Positions 35,310 through 47,065 of a DNA stretch of 64,000 bases are shown piece after piece. Below the pieces are notes generated by a model, which saw only the letters and a program-made list of their open reading frames with translations, was not told the DNA's origin and did not search any database. Each line of letters opens with the position of its first letter. Position 1 is the stretch's first letter. Position numbers and translations under genes: made by a program. Origin of the DNA: Medicago truncatula. Taxonomy: Eukaryota > Streptophyta > Magnoliopsida > Fabales > Fabaceae. The stretch is from positions 14,394,001 through 14,458,000 of the forward strand of contig NC_053043.1 of assembly GCF_003473485.1 (NCBI RefSeq), written 5' to 3'.

Positions 35310-36240
35310 ATACCACTATTTTTGAGTTACCGAGAAAAATTTCCCTAGGTAAGTTTTGGGTGTAAAAGAAGCATGCTCTAGTATTTTTAGGGAGACAAAA
35401 TTAATCTTCAGTTCTCTTTTTACTTCACTTAATGAAAATGAGTGGTCTCTTTTTCTTCACTTATTGAAAATGAGTGGTTTTAGGTCAATTTTTGACCTAG
35501 AATCACTCGTCTGCATCTTTCTTCCCATTTACTTCAATCTAAATAAGTTTTTTCTCATTTCTTTCAATCTAAATAAGTGGGTTCCACATATATCAAGTTT
35601 TTCTTGTGTTTTTTTTCTTGATTTCGTCATCTTAATGTGACAATATGTTATTCGTCGTCTTGTGCATCGTTGTTTGATTTCACATTTTATTGCGGTGTTT
35701 GTTTGGTTCTTATTGAAAGATCGACTTTAGTCAATTACAGATTTAATCAATGATTTGGACGTCAACGTTGCAAATCTAGAAACATGGGTATTTAGGTTAG
35801 TTAGATTTTATCATATTATATTTAGGCATTTTGCCGTTGTATATATGTTATTAACTTGGGTGTTTTGAGTTTATTCGCAGATTTACCCTTTATGTTTTTA
35901 GCGATGTTGAACATATGTTTATATTTTATGTATTCTATCAATTTCAATGAATACATATTGTTTTATTTTTTTTTTAAAAAAAAAAGTGTAAAAAATCAAA
36001 TTTAAATACCCAAAGAACCTTACCTATGTAAAGCTATACGGAAAAAGTTTTTTTTTTTTTGGTCGAAATATGCAAAAAGTTCAAATGCCAAGGAAATCTT
36101 TCCAATGTAAGTTTTGGGCAAGAAAAAACAAATTCAAATACCTAGAGAAATTTCTCTAGATAAGTTAGGCGACATAAGAAATTAAAGTAGCTAGGAAATC
36201 TTTTCTAGGTTAGTTTTAGATGTGAAAAAGAAAATTTTGA
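35310..36240 (+). repeat. Degenerate ~55-bp tandem repeat, split by a retroposon
   Basis: At least four to five units follow the pattern ACC-AG-GAAATTTTCCTAGGTA then AGTTTTGGGTG-AAAAAGAA and TCAAATACC. They begin near 35321, 35995, 36085, 36138 and 36190. Each unit contains a self-complementary GGAAATTTTCC-type core. The retroposon at 35368-35985 lies inside the array. There is no coding potential. Confidence 0.6.
35368..35985 (+). mobile_element. Truncated non-LTR retroposon, second copy
   Basis: Same family as 28290-28808: both share GTCAATTACAGATT, GCGATGTTGAACAT and TATTCTATCAATTT-AATGAAT, then a poly(A) end. GTGTAAAA flanks it at 35360-35367 and 35986-35993, a short 8-bp duplication. 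It inserted into the tandem repeat described at 35310-36240. Confidence 0.65.
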
Positions 36241-37658
36241 ATTACTTGATAATTTTTACTTGATAGTGTTTGGTAAAAAAAAAACCAAAAGTTGACAAAA
36301 ATAACTTATTGTAGATGAGTATAAAGTTGATAAGATAGCTGATTGATTTTATAATGTGTTAAAATTAACAGTTTAATTAGCTGATAATAAGAAATTACAT
36401 AAAAAAATATGTTTAATTAATTTTAAATTTTTTCCAAAAAGAGAACAAATGTAAAATTGAGGAAAAAAGTAACAAAATATTGAAGAAGCTTATCAAAAAA
36501 CGCTAAAAACTATTAAAACTATAAGCTTGTGAAAAAAGTAGTTATCAAACATTTTTATGTGGCTTAATTGCATGTTTAGCCTCTTATGTTTATTTTAGGT
36601 TTCAAGTTGGTCCAAAAATGTTTGCAACATTAAAGCAAGTTAGTTTTTTTTGTCACTTGGCCATTTGAATTTGACACGTGGCTAACATGCATGATTGTGC
36701 ATGTGGACACACACTTGGATAATTAAATAATAACCAATGCCACATAGTTAGTTTAAAAAAATGAACAAGATTTTTATCATATTAATCATTCTCTCAATTT
36801 TCCTCTTGAACATCAACATTTTCCCGGCATCTTAATTTTCATCATACTAGACCATCATCATATCCTCGTACTCATTCATCAACCCTTACTCCAAAACCTT
36901 CGCCAAAATCCAATCCATCTTCCCTCTTATTATCAACAACAAATCTTCCTCCTACACATTCATCAATCACAAACAAAACAATGGGTTTGAATAGACCCAA
37001 AAGCCAAGTTTATTTCCTCAAAATTGGTAAAACAAGGGTTCTAATTTACAATCCATAAATTCGTTCAAATAACTCATCCCATAAATTTGAAAAGGAGAGC
37101 AAAATTTAAAACGCGTATCTAAAAACAAGAATTGAGTTCGATCGGTTGAAATGAATAATTGAGATGCGATTCAAAACTATTTTTCTTAAAATTGATCTAA
37201 AACCACATATTTGAGTTTTTTTTTTTATTGTTGTTTCTTTTTTTTCCACAAAATTGATGTTTGTGGGTTTAGAATTTATGCGTGATGTTGCTATGATGTC
37301 TAATTTAGTTGAAGTAAGTGATGATGGTGAAGAAGAAGTGTGAAGGTGACGAGTTTGATGGTGGTGAAGGTGAGGGTTTGAGAAAACGTGAGGGGTCAAT
37401 GATGATGAAGGGAAACCATATATAATAAAAAATTATTTGATTTTCTGGTATGAATTTTTGGGTGTTGATGAAGGAGGCGAAGGAATTATGGGTATGATTT
37501 TCTAGTGTATTGATGAATAAGGCGAGGGAATTTCAGGGGTATGATTTTCTCGTGTCATATGGCGACCCGTCGTTCTGGTTTAGCTACTAGACTTACTTTG
37601 ACCTCCTTTGTTCTCACATACCTTTTGTACAAATCAATGACAATTTCTTTAAAAATTA
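36241..37658. other. Intergenic with decayed repeats
   Basis: About 36250-36560 looks like a decayed TIR element (GATAGTGTTTGGTAAA at the left, TAGTTATCAAACATTT at the right). 36560-37600 has MULE-like 'agttggtcc' text and CATCATCATCA-rich sequence. The frame at 37106-37399 (-) is low complexity. Confidence 0.4.
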
Positions 37659-38740
37659 ATGAAGTTCACACCACACCAACTCTCAATCTCTCCATGCTAT
37701 AAACTCGAACTACCACAACCCATCTTTGATGAAATCAACAATCTCAAGCCTCGTTCCAACCCCAACACTAAAGAAACATTTATCTGGTCTGATAAAACCA
37801 ATGGAGTTTACACTACGAAGTTCGGTTTTTCTTGGCTCTTGAAGAAACGTGGTGTAGATGTCAAATCATTTTCTTGGTCTTGGATTTGGTTCCTTAGCCT
37901 TCCAAAAAAAAAAAAAAAATCAAATTTCTAGTTTCGTTGGCTTGTTATGATTATGTCCCTACTCTTTCTCTTATGAGTCATTAGAACCTAGTCCCGAATA
38001 GCCTTTATCCTCATTGTTCATAATTTAACGAGTCCTTCCTCCATTGCATCAGAGACTGTACAACCTTCAAGAATCTTTGGATTTCTCTAAGTTTCACTTT
38101 AGTTGAGTTCTTTAACAATGTGGACCCCCGTGATTAGATCAAGCTTGGTCTCACTTCATGTAATTCCAACATCTTCGTTGCTGGAGTGTGGTGATCTTGG
38201 AAAATAGAAACTTTATTTGCTTCTTAAATGCTCTGATGTTAACTCATCGTCTTGCCATGTAAGCTAGAAACTTATTTACCACACTATTTCCTTCTTGCAT
38301 AGCCTACGAGCCTTTAGAGTAATTTGGTCTAGTGGAAATCATCTAATCATATATCCACGATTATCATGTTAATGGCAGTTGTCTTGGTAATCCCATTAAA
38401 GCGGGTTACATAGGCGTACTACACCTACCTTCCGGGGCATGGATTTTAGATTTCTCAGACTACATTGCAAGTGCCACTGAGATCCTTATGGTTGAGCTCC
38501 ATGATTAACGTCGAGGGCTTTCACTAGCTCGAGAAATGAACCACCATGATGTTATTTTATTTACATATTCTCTTCAATGTTTTAACATTCTCAATGATCC
38601 ACAAATATGCTACTTTGATTTATGAAATCAAGGATCTTATCAACCTCGACTGGAACATATCCATCACTCACACACTTCACGAAGGAAATAGTTGTGTTGA
38701 CTTCATGACAAATGACTAGAGCTTCTTCCTCCTTGGATTT
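37659..38740 (+). pseudogene. Decayed LINE ORF2: zf-RVT and RNase H-like remnants
   Basis: The frame at 37659-37931 includes ETFIWSDKTNGVYTTKFGFS and WLLKKRG...SWSWIWFLSLPK, which matches the zinc-binding reverse-transcriptase segment (zf-RVT) of plant LINEs. A run of 16 A at 37904-37919 then breaks the frame. Fragments continue as LACYDYVPTLSL, ESFLHCIRDC, GYIGVLHLPSGAWILDF and NISITHTLHEGN..DFM, the RNase H-like (RVT_3) segment, with several stops and shifts. It once belonged to an L1-type retrotransposon and is not functional. Confidence 0.75.
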
Positions 38741-38746
38741 CATGAT

Positions 38747-38838
38747 TTACACATCTCCTCCGACAGACTTATCAATCATCCTAGCAACAGACTCTGCTGG
38801 AACTTGGTTCCATATAGCGTAGTTTTTCTTTCTCATCC
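38747..38838 (-). pseudogene. Possible orphan exon (unknown gene)
   Basis: On the minus strand a pyrimidine-rich acceptor (TTCTTTTTTGTTGCAG) precedes a frame MRKKNYAIWNQVPAESVARM followed by IDKSVGGDV and a stop. The composition is protein-like, and a good acceptor next to an open frame is suggestive. I do not recognise the family and see no further exons on either side, so it may be a captured or decayed gene piece. Confidence 0.25.
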
Positions 38839-38935
38839 TGCAACAAAAAAGAATAAAGTAAAAGGGATAAAATTGTAAATATAATAGTTTAAATGATAGA
38901 TACAATGGAAAAAATACTCCAAGATCATGTATCAA

Positions 38936-40887
38936 TCTCTATGTATGTGTATCGATAACACAAAATTGAAGCCTCTCAAGTATGAGGTTTGGACAGTCAC
39001 TCCTCCCGTCTGTGCTCCAAACTACCACTCTTGGCATTTGTTTACTTAATTATCCTCACATTTTTTTGTTCAAATTTTTTTGAAGTAAAGAGATGGGATG
39101 ACATCCAAGACAAGAAAAGTTTCATAATCAAATACTTGGTAAAATTCTTAATTTGTTTACCTCATTTTAAAATTTGAGTGCATGTTTAGACCTGATCTGT
39201 CATATATGTGATTCCTTGTCATACTATATTATATTAAATCAATCCTTTGGAATTAGAATCCTCATACTTTATATAATCAAGTTAAAATATTTTACAAAAT
39301 CTCGAATTCTCTACGCAAGCATAACATATAAAATACTGCATTTAATTAAACATGATTTTTCAACCATTAATTTTGGTACTTTGGCCTCAAAAAGGGAAAT
39401 TCCTCCTATGTTATTTTTCCATATGATCACTGACAGTTTAGACATATGAATCTATTCTGCATTCTACTAGGAGTTAAAATAATCAAAAGAGACCCCGATG
39501 GGTCAGACAAATCAGATTTTTTCCTAAATGGGGAGATAAATGAACGGTGAGTGATTTTTTAAAAAGAAAACATTGTTTTTTTTGGTGTACCTTAAAAGAA
39601 AACATTGTGGTTAACGCTAACTTAGAATGTTTTTTTTTATTTTTATTATCATTAATTCTTAATTTGTTAGATTCGTACCAAACATTGCTCAAAAAATATT
39701 AAATATGGATTTACATTTTATTTTGAGAATAAAGTACTAAACTTAGGATCAATTCCTCTATAGGAGCATTTTAGGGTGGATCGAAGGGGGGATGACTTTA
39801 TGGAATGACACCCCCTCAACATCAACGCCTCTTATTATATCAATTTTAGTTTAATTTGTTTATTTTAATTTTATGATATCTATATAACTCATGAAAAAAT
39901 GATTAAGAAAAAGATTGACCAAAATTTATAGTTAGTTTTTTAGTCCCTTAAATTATAGTGTAGATTTAAATTTAAATTTAAATTTGAAAAATAATTAAAT
40001 TGTTAAGGGTATAAAGACATATTTATAACTAGTGAATTTAAGAGTAAAACAATTTGAGAGTAAAAGAATTTGATCTTTCATGAAAGAAAAAAAAAAAAAG
40101 AGTAAAACAATTTGAGAGTAATTTGGGTATAGTGAAAATATGATGCACCAAAAAATTATGTAGCCCCTTTTATTAGTAGTATAGAAGTCTAAAACAATTA
40201 ATGAGGTTAAACTTTTTAATAATTATGATTGATTAACCATATTAAACAATACTTACATTTGTCACCGCATATGAATTACATTTATTTTTTTATCAAATAA
40301 TACAGTGTTGGGATTCACACATTTTTATATATAGAAAAGTGAAAAATTTAAAGTTCAAATTCAAACATTTGTGTATCAGAGTTTGACCAACTGAGTTGTG
40401 TTCACATGACCATATAAAATATTTGGTACCATCCTTCAAAAAAAAATATTTGATACCAATTGACTAACAATGTTTTTTTGACAAAATTTACAATCTTTTT
40501 TAAGGAAAAATTTACAATGTTTTATCGACGCAAAATAAAATAAAAAATTGGTCAAAATGTTTATGCAAAATAAAAAGATTTACGTTGTTTTAATTGTAAC
40601 AGAATGACTTGCAATGTTTTTTTTTTTTTTTTGAAAGAAGAATGACTTGCAATGTTAATATTAGATTCCAACCTAGCTGCATTTATTTACTAACTTAGAA
40701 AATGCTCTCAAACAAAAAAAATCAGGCTGAAAAAATAAATATGTTTACTGTTTTTCATAAGATAAGATGCAATGCATTGTGCCATTTTTTCGTTAATCGT
40801 TTGATTTGAATGATTTCTAGACTTTAGATATGGTGAACAGTGTGCAATTGGAATATATAATTATAAGTTAGAACAAAGATACAACAA
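38936..40887. other. Intergenic, no gene seen
   Basis: AT-rich with homopolymer runs. A tRNA-like fragment (ACAACTCAGTTGGTC, minus strand, near 40400) may be a SINE remnant. Confidence 0.45.
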
Positions 40888-40958
40888 GCGCATCTGGTGT
40901 AGTGGTATCATAGTACCCTCCCACGGTACTGACCAGGGTTCGATTCCCTGGATGCGCA
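40888..40958 (+). tRNA. tRNA-Gly (anticodon CCC)
   Basis: 71 nt that fold as a full cloverleaf. The acceptor stem is GCGCATC/GATGCGC with discriminator A. The D arm is TGGTGTAGTGGTATCA. The anticodon stem is GTACC/GGTAC with loop CTCCCAC, anticodon CCC (reads GGG). The T arm is CCAGG-GTTCGATT-CCTGG. No intron and no encoded CCA, as in eukaryotes. A T run (ATTTTTTGTCTTTTTTTT, from about 40967) is the RNA polymerase III terminator. It stands alone, without a cluster. Confidence 0.95.
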
Positions 40959-40989
40959 TTAATTCATTTTTTGTCTTTTTTTTATAGGT

Positions 40990-42893
40990 AAATTAAAAAC
41001 AATGTTGTTTTTTTGTTGTCAGTTTCCTATAGGTCATTATGGACTTAGAATTTTTTGAGATTAATTAATATGTAGAAAGAATCAGTAGAGTCGTGCTTAA
41101 TTTTTCATATTTTACATTATGAAACACAGTTGGCTGAGAGAGGGAGAATGAGAGTGCAATGGTTGGTATTGCTGGAATCTTTCCTAAGATAGGTGGGTGA
41201 GGATTGTAATTGTTGTTAAGAGGATTTTGGTTGGACCTCTATCTTTTTTGCCCATAAAAGAAGTTGCTCTTTAACTCCTCCTATTTGCTCGTAAACAACC
41301 ATTGTAATTTATCTACCGAACGGTTGTGGAGGTTAACTCAATTAACGATTATCACAAGTACTCGAATTGAGTTTGATCGCTATTCGCTAACCAATATAAT
41401 CTTTGCTCATACTCATCTCCCGACCAAACTCTCCATATTACAACTATCCAAGTATCCACAATACACATATTTGTGAACCTGTCATACCAAGGAGATTAGG
41501 CTCAATTTAAAATATTGTCAAAAATCTGGTTGTGTTGTAATTCTATATATTGTGGAGAATCACAAACAAATACTTATGCAATCTACATTACAAATGTATT
41601 GTGCTCACATAAACTTCTGAAACTATGAATGTATTATGCAATCTATATATTAGTGATTGCAGATCATTTTTAAAACCTTGTTTGCAATAGGAAGGAGGAG
41701 AAGACATAATAGTGAAATTCATAATCACAAAATCATCCGAAGAAGTATAAGAGGCTCTGTTAAAAGTATCCCGGGTGAAAATAAACATGATTAGAAAATC
41801 CAGAAGCCAGTAGCAATTAGACCCATTAAAAATGCACGTAGAGGGTGACAAATTACACTTGTAGATTTGTCTAATAACAAGACTTCAATATAGTATTTCA
41901 ACATGAATAAACTGACTTATACCAGTCGAATATATAACTCTTTGTCCGTTTCTTGTTCCAAAAATCAAACTTAGATTTTGCCGGCAATTTTGTTGTTTTT
42001 TGCATGCAAATCAAAGTTAACTCATGGATTATACCTCTAAAACTAAGCAAAAAAGGAATGATCTCAATTTTACTATTTTTCCAAATAAAAGGAAAAGGGA
42101 AAATATTTTCAATCTAACTAATTGAACTTCCATAATCATCAGTTTCTAATTTTGTACATCCTGCATACACACTCTACTGTTTTTCATGCATGACTTTGAT
42201 TATCAGTAACCTATCCCCTTCTTGATCATGTGGGGTTCAAATAAATAATCAAATCCCAATCATAATTTTTGCTTCTTTGCTATATAGTTTTTGCGTGCAC
42301 AATATAATAGTTTTAGATGTGTATGCAACAACATCTAAACTGTAATTGCAACCACATAGTGCATTTGCTTTACCGCAATATAAAGGTTCACAACGCAACG
42401 ATAATTGTGATTGCAATTTGAAACCATCAAACTAGCAATCAGAAATTCAGAACCAAACCTTCTAGAAATTTTCTCTGCTCAGATTCAATTATTCAGCTTG
42501 CCTATAATCACATCTGCTTGCCTATACAATAATATAAAAGTTCACAGTGTAACCATAATCCGGACCACAGTTTGAGACGATAAAATTAGCAACCAAGATG
42601 TTTATAAGTTTCTTTAGTTGATTTGATTATTCAGTTAATTTAGTTGCTCTAAAATTTCTCATCAATAAGCCTAATCCTCATGCTCACAAACTACACATTT
42701 TTGCCAACAAAATATGATATGCTACTATACAAAAATTAAAAAAAACCAAATTTGATGTCACAAACATGAGTTATATTATATATCAAAAGTTAAATACAAA
42801 TTCATGTTAGCTTCAATATGAAACACCAGAAAGCATCCTCGAAATCAAATAAAAACAGATACCAAAAGTGAAATGATAGTAACAAGAGATGAA
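40990..42893. other. Intergenic, no gene seen
   Basis: No supported gene. 42300-42600 has repeated 'gtgattgcaaccaca'-like text related to the hairpin at 49422-49470. The end adjoins the 3' UTR of the SRC2-like gene. Confidence 0.45.
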
Positions 42894-43859
42894 TTAAAAA
42901 TCAAAACCACCATCAAAACCACCATCATCAAAGCCAGCATCATATCCAGCATCATAAGAAGAAGCATCAGAAATCATATCTCCAATCAACATCCCACCTA
43001 AAGCACCTCCAAGCAACCCTGCTCCCAATCCCATTCCCATTTTATTCTTCTTAGGCTTCTGTGCTTGTGCCCCTGGATATCCATAACCCGGTTGTTGCGG
43101 CGGGTATCCATAACCCGGTTGTTGTGGTGGATATCCATAACCCGGTTGTTGTGGCGGGTAACCATGACCCTGTTGAGGTGGATAGCCATAACCTGGTTGA
43201 GCTGGTGGATAACCACCAGGTTGAGCCGGTGGGTAGCCACCATAAGCAGCCGCTGCCGGTGGTGCAGGTGGATATCCATAACCCGGTTGTTGCGGCTGAG
43301 GAGGATAAGGTGTACCATACGGCACCGAGCTAGACCCAGCTGCCGCCATTCCAGGTGGAGGATAAGCCATCACCGGTTCATGTTCGTTTTTTCCCTTCAC
43401 CGGTTCATGTTTCGACGTTGTTTTCATCGCCGGAGCTTGGACTTTTTCGCCGAATTTGTAAGAGAGGTTTAAGTTTCCTTTAGCTTTCCCTGAAGATGTT
43501 CTAACCTGATAATTAACCTGCCGGAAAGAATCTCCGGAGGGGTTATCAAGAAGCTCCTTGAGAGGGATATGAACCTTGCCGATCAAGGTATCGCCGGCAA
43601 CGGTACGATCGGAGATGAGTTTGACCTCGAGAGAGAGACGATTCTGGTTAGCGAGAGAATCGTTGATGGTGAATTTGACGGGGAAGTTCCATGTAGGGCT
43701 TGTTCCACCGTCACGATGCCTGTGGGTGGTGGCAGTTTGTGGGTTTAATGGATCGCCTGAGATTGAAACGACGGCGTAAACGTCCATCTTGGAGAAAAGA
43801 TTAACATTTTTGAGATCTTTAGCGGATATGATGTTGAGTTCTAAGGTTCTATATTCCAT
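42894..43859 (-). CDS. SRC2: SRC2-like C2-domain protein
   Basis: Intronless. The start is set at MEYRTLELN (321 aa) because the family begins there; an in-frame ATG four codons upstream (43871) is possible. Residues 1-~137 are a C2 domain (ISAKDLKNVNLFSKMDVYAV, GGTSPTWNFPVKFTI, DTLIGKVHIPLKELL, NYQVRTSSGKAKGNLNLSYKF), the type that binds membrane lipids with Ca2+. Residues ~175-275 are Pro/Gly/Tyr/Gln-rich with repeated PPQQPGYGYP, likely disordered. The end has a Gly-rich hydrophobic stretch (MGMGLGAGLLGGALGGMLIG) and an Asp/Gly tail. Soybean SRC2 is a cold-induced member; relatives move to vacuole or plasma membrane and have been linked to ROS production through RBOH. An AT-rich TATA-like stretch (about 43961-43971) lies ~105 bp upstream. 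Confidence 0.9.
   Translation of the reverse strand: MEYRTLELNIISAKDLKNVNLFSKMDVYAVVSISGDPLNPQTATTHRHRDGGTSPTWNFPVKFTINDSLANQNRLSLEVKLISDRTVAGDTLIGKVHIPLKELLDNPSGDSFRQVNYQVRTSSGKAKGNLNLSYKFGEKVQAPAMKTTSKHEPVKGKNEHEPVMAYPPPGMAAAGSSSVPYGTPYPPQPQQPGYGYPPAPPAAAAYGGYPPAQPGGYPPAQPGYGYPPQQGHGYPPQQPGYGYPPQQPGYGYPPQQPGYGYPGAQAQKPKKNKMGMGLGAGLLGGALGGMLIGDMISDASSYDAGYDAGFDDGGFDGGFDF
43078..43290 (-). repeat. In-gene tandem repeat coding PPQQPGYGYP
   Basis: Several 27-30-bp units (CCATAACCCGGTTGTTG on the plus strand) encode the PGYGYP repeats of the SRC2-like protein. Plus-strand and other-frame open frames here are shadows of this low-complexity repeat. Confidence 0.9.
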
Positions 43860-44039
43860 GTTCATGAACAAAGAAAGATTAATAAAGAGTTTGAGATTCG
43901 AGAGATTTTGTGTTGTTGTTGTTTGTTAGGTTTTGTTTTGATTAATGAATTTTGTGTGTATAAATATAACAAGGTTTTGAGATTTCTGGATGTTTATACG
44001 ATGTAACAGAAGGTATTTATAATTTGTTACAGGAAACTT

Positions 44040-44455
44040 CCAGGTAAGTACTTTTTTATTAGTATAGTATTTTACGCGTAACTTATGTGTTAATGTTATT
44101 TTGTTTGGAAAAGAGGTTGATCATATTTCTAATTTTATTTACTCTGTTATTTATCTATCTGTTGATAATAGTTATCCACAAATATGAGAGGCGGTTTGTG
44201 TGTGTGTGTTTTTTTTTTATATAATTTATTTACTCTCATACTCGAGATAAATAAGCCTATGAAAGTTGACATTTTAGGTTTGAAACTGTAATATTGATTA
44301 TTGAGATAAACGCACAGCCTTAAGTATACATCACAATACCGAACCCGAAGTTAATGTTTAGACTTTTATGTCAAATCATTAATAATAAATACTTTAGAAG
44401 TTTTTTTTCTTAAAAAAACAAATACTTTTAGAAGTTTTTGCACAATACATCATAA
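44040..44455. other. Intergenic upstream of SRC2-like gene
   Basis: No gene. AT-rich text between the promoter region of the SRC2-like gene and the MITE. Confidence 0.5.
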
Positions 44456-44464
44456 TAAAAGTTG

Positions 44465-45009
44465 GGTTTAATTACACTTTTGGTCCTCGTGTTTTGGCCT
44501 ACTCATGAAACTGGTCTTGCCCTTTTAAAATATAACAAAACGGTCCTTCAACTATCATTTTTGTTGCATTTTTGGTCCTACCCCCCATTTTATTCTCCAA
44601 AAACGCAGAGAAATGACAGTTTTAGACCTACCCCCTATACTCAACCATGAAATAAACAAGAAATAAAGCAGGTAGGTACAAAGAATCCTCTTTATTCAAC
44701 ACACTAACCAAAAAAACCCTAATTTCTAAGATATGTTTCAAATTACGGTTTTTTGGGTTAATGTGCTGAATAGAATAGATTCCAGTGCCCACATGTTTTA
44801 TTCCTTGTTGATTTCATGGTTGAGCATAAGGGTAGGTCTAAATTCGCCTAAAACTGTCATTTCTCTGCGTTTCTAGAGTTTGAAAATAGGAGGTAGGATG
44901 AAAAATGCAACAAAAATAATAATTGAAGAACCATTTTATTCTGTTTTAAAATGGCATGACCAGTTTCATGAGTAGGCCAAAACACGAGGACCAAAAATGT
45001 AATTAAGGC
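44465..45009. mobile_element. MULE-type MITE with ~190-bp TIRs, exact 9-bp duplication
   Basis: Starts GGTTTAATTACAC-TTTTGG and ends AAATGTAATTAAGGC. Very long inverted repeats (GTCCTCGTGTTTTGGCCTAC, TCATGAAACTGG and more) run inward on both sides. It is flanked by TAAAAGTTG at 44456-44464 and 45010-45018. The frames at 44462-44650 (+) and 44857-45066 (-) are the two mirror-image arms read out, not genes. Confidence 0.88.
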
Positions 45010-45018
45010 TAAAAGTTG

Positions 45019-47065
45019 ATATTTTCCTTTTTCAAAAAAAAAAAAACTAGTTTCTAATTTTTTCAAAAAAAAAAGAAAATTAGTTTCTAATTTTTTTTGA
45101 ACAAGTTAAAATGAAATATATTAACAAAAATTTTGATCCCTAACAGATTTTTGTTGCGTGCGCTTAATTGTATGTCCATTTATTGCATCTCACGTCTACT
45201 TTTTGATTGAAGCCTTTTATTATTTTGACCACCCTGTAGATTAATTTGACCATGGAAGTTGTTGTGATCTTCTGTGGATGTACAAAGAGTTCTTTATGCA
45301 AGTTTCCAACACTTAAAAGTGTCTTCTAAACTCCACAAAGTAAAAATCAAGAGTTTTCACAAATGATTGTTTAAGCAAGAGAACCACTAGTAATTCTGAT
45401 AGGTATTCCTAACACCAAACTCAACACTTGTTTGTTATTAGATCTACCATGAGGCCATAGTCTCTTTACAAGTTCATCAAAAATGGGAAGTATTTCATGG
45501 GTGAAGTAAAAGAGTTTTCTCATTTCTATAAATGCTTTGTAGAAATCAAACTCGTTATCTCCTAGGTTTGGCAAATCTATCTTAGTTCTCCCATGATTTC
45601 AAGGCTTGGACGATCATGACCCATCATCATGGAGCAATGATTTTAAGGTTTGGGTTATTATTTTCCATTTCAATTATGAAGGTTCAGAGACGAAGGAAGA
45701 GTAACAACTGAGAGAATGTACAAAAGGTTTTGTTGTAAAATTGGAATTGGAAATTATCACATGTAAGAAATTAAAGAGAAATATCATAACAAATAAATAT
45801 GACTAATAATAAAGTAAAATAAAAATAAGGAACTTATCGAATTTAATTGTCGACATGGCTCCATCAAAATCTTCACAAATTAAATTAGAAGAAACCTGCA
45901 AAACAATACACTGTTATGTAACCTGAGGCGTGACATAGTCACTGTCCTTGTGGATTTTATCCGCCTCATAAGTACACATCTTCCCAAGATACAACATGTT
46001 CTTCCCCGTTATGAATCATAACCAAAGGTGACAGAATAACTCAAATTTATCTCAAAGATATCAGGAGATGTAACCTAGAAACCCAGTTAAAAAATATCAT
46101 AAATCAACGAAAGATTTTTATTTGTAGAAATTATAAAAAGAAAATCAATTGTTTGTCTCCTGAGAAGTCACTTGGTTGAGAGTTTCTCTCTTCAACCTCG
46201 AGAAACTCGGTTTGAGCTCTGACATCCAGAAAAAAGAAAATCAATTTATTTATAAAGATAAAAACTTCTTACAAATTTATATTAATTCGATGAAATAAAA
46301 AGATTCATGATAAAAATGTCACCTATCAACTAAATTTTTCCCTAGAAAAAACTAAAGTTTTATCTTTCCTTTTAAGAACAACTATTTTTTTTTTATCTTA
46401 ACCCTCTAGATCATAAAAAAAAAAAAAGAACATAGTAATTTAAAATTCGACCTGAAAACAAGTAAAATCCAGGCATGGAATTATTCTAACAGGAATCGAA
46501 CTTGGGGTAACTATTATTTTATTTTTTTACATTCGAAACAAAAATCAAATAAATAAGTAGTCTTTGTAAAAAAAAATATATTTATCAATAAAATCTAGGC
46601 ATGAATTAATTTTATTTTGAATTTTTTAAATTTACGAGGTCTTGTTAAAAAAAAAACAATAAATAAGTAATCTTTGTATTCTTCTTTAAAAAAAATATTC
46701 TACATTTTGTCAATAAAAAAAAAAAAAAATCTAGATCCGTTCCAAAAAATATTCGAGATACTTCTTAATTCTCAAACATGATTGATATTCACCACACTAA
46801 GTCACGTGTGATGCATATGTATGACCAACGCGGGTAGAGTCTTGAGACACGGCTTGGACGCGCATTTGATGACGTTGGCCCTATAATATCCATTTCCATA
46901 TTCTTAAACTTTAAGGAAGGAAGTAAATTTCGTCAACTCATGTCTGATGTTGATATTTTAAGCACACTGATGAGAATGATTTTTTATGTTCTGTATCAAA
47001 TTATTGCATTAATGTTTTTAGTTTTGTTATGAGTTTTTTCATATGAAGGTCATACGAGTCTTATT
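45019..47065. other. Intergenic, one doubtful frame
   Basis: The minus-strand frame at 45371-45574 (MPNLGDNEFDFYKAFIEMRK ... RLWPHGRSNN) looks protein-like in composition but I recognise no family, and no exons flank it. 45890-46060 resembles text seen in retroelements but cannot be assigned. Confidence 0.4.

Noticed and set aside
37106..37399. 97-aa minus-strand His/Ser-rich frame
   Set aside because: Low-complexity CATCATCATC-type sequence; no domain and no splice support.
43065..43472. 135-aa plus-strand frame rich in ITRLL repeats, and two similar frames
   Set aside because: Antisense or shifted readings of the SRC2-like Pro/Gly/Tyr repeat.
44462..45066. Two related frames of 62 and 69 aa on opposite strands (TLLVLVFWPTHETG and TFLVLVFWPTHETG)
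   Set aside because: They are the two mirror-image arms of one MITE, which explains their similarity.
45371..45574. 67-aa minus-strand frame with protein-like composition
   Set aside because: No family recognised, no start context or exons; noted only as doubtful.
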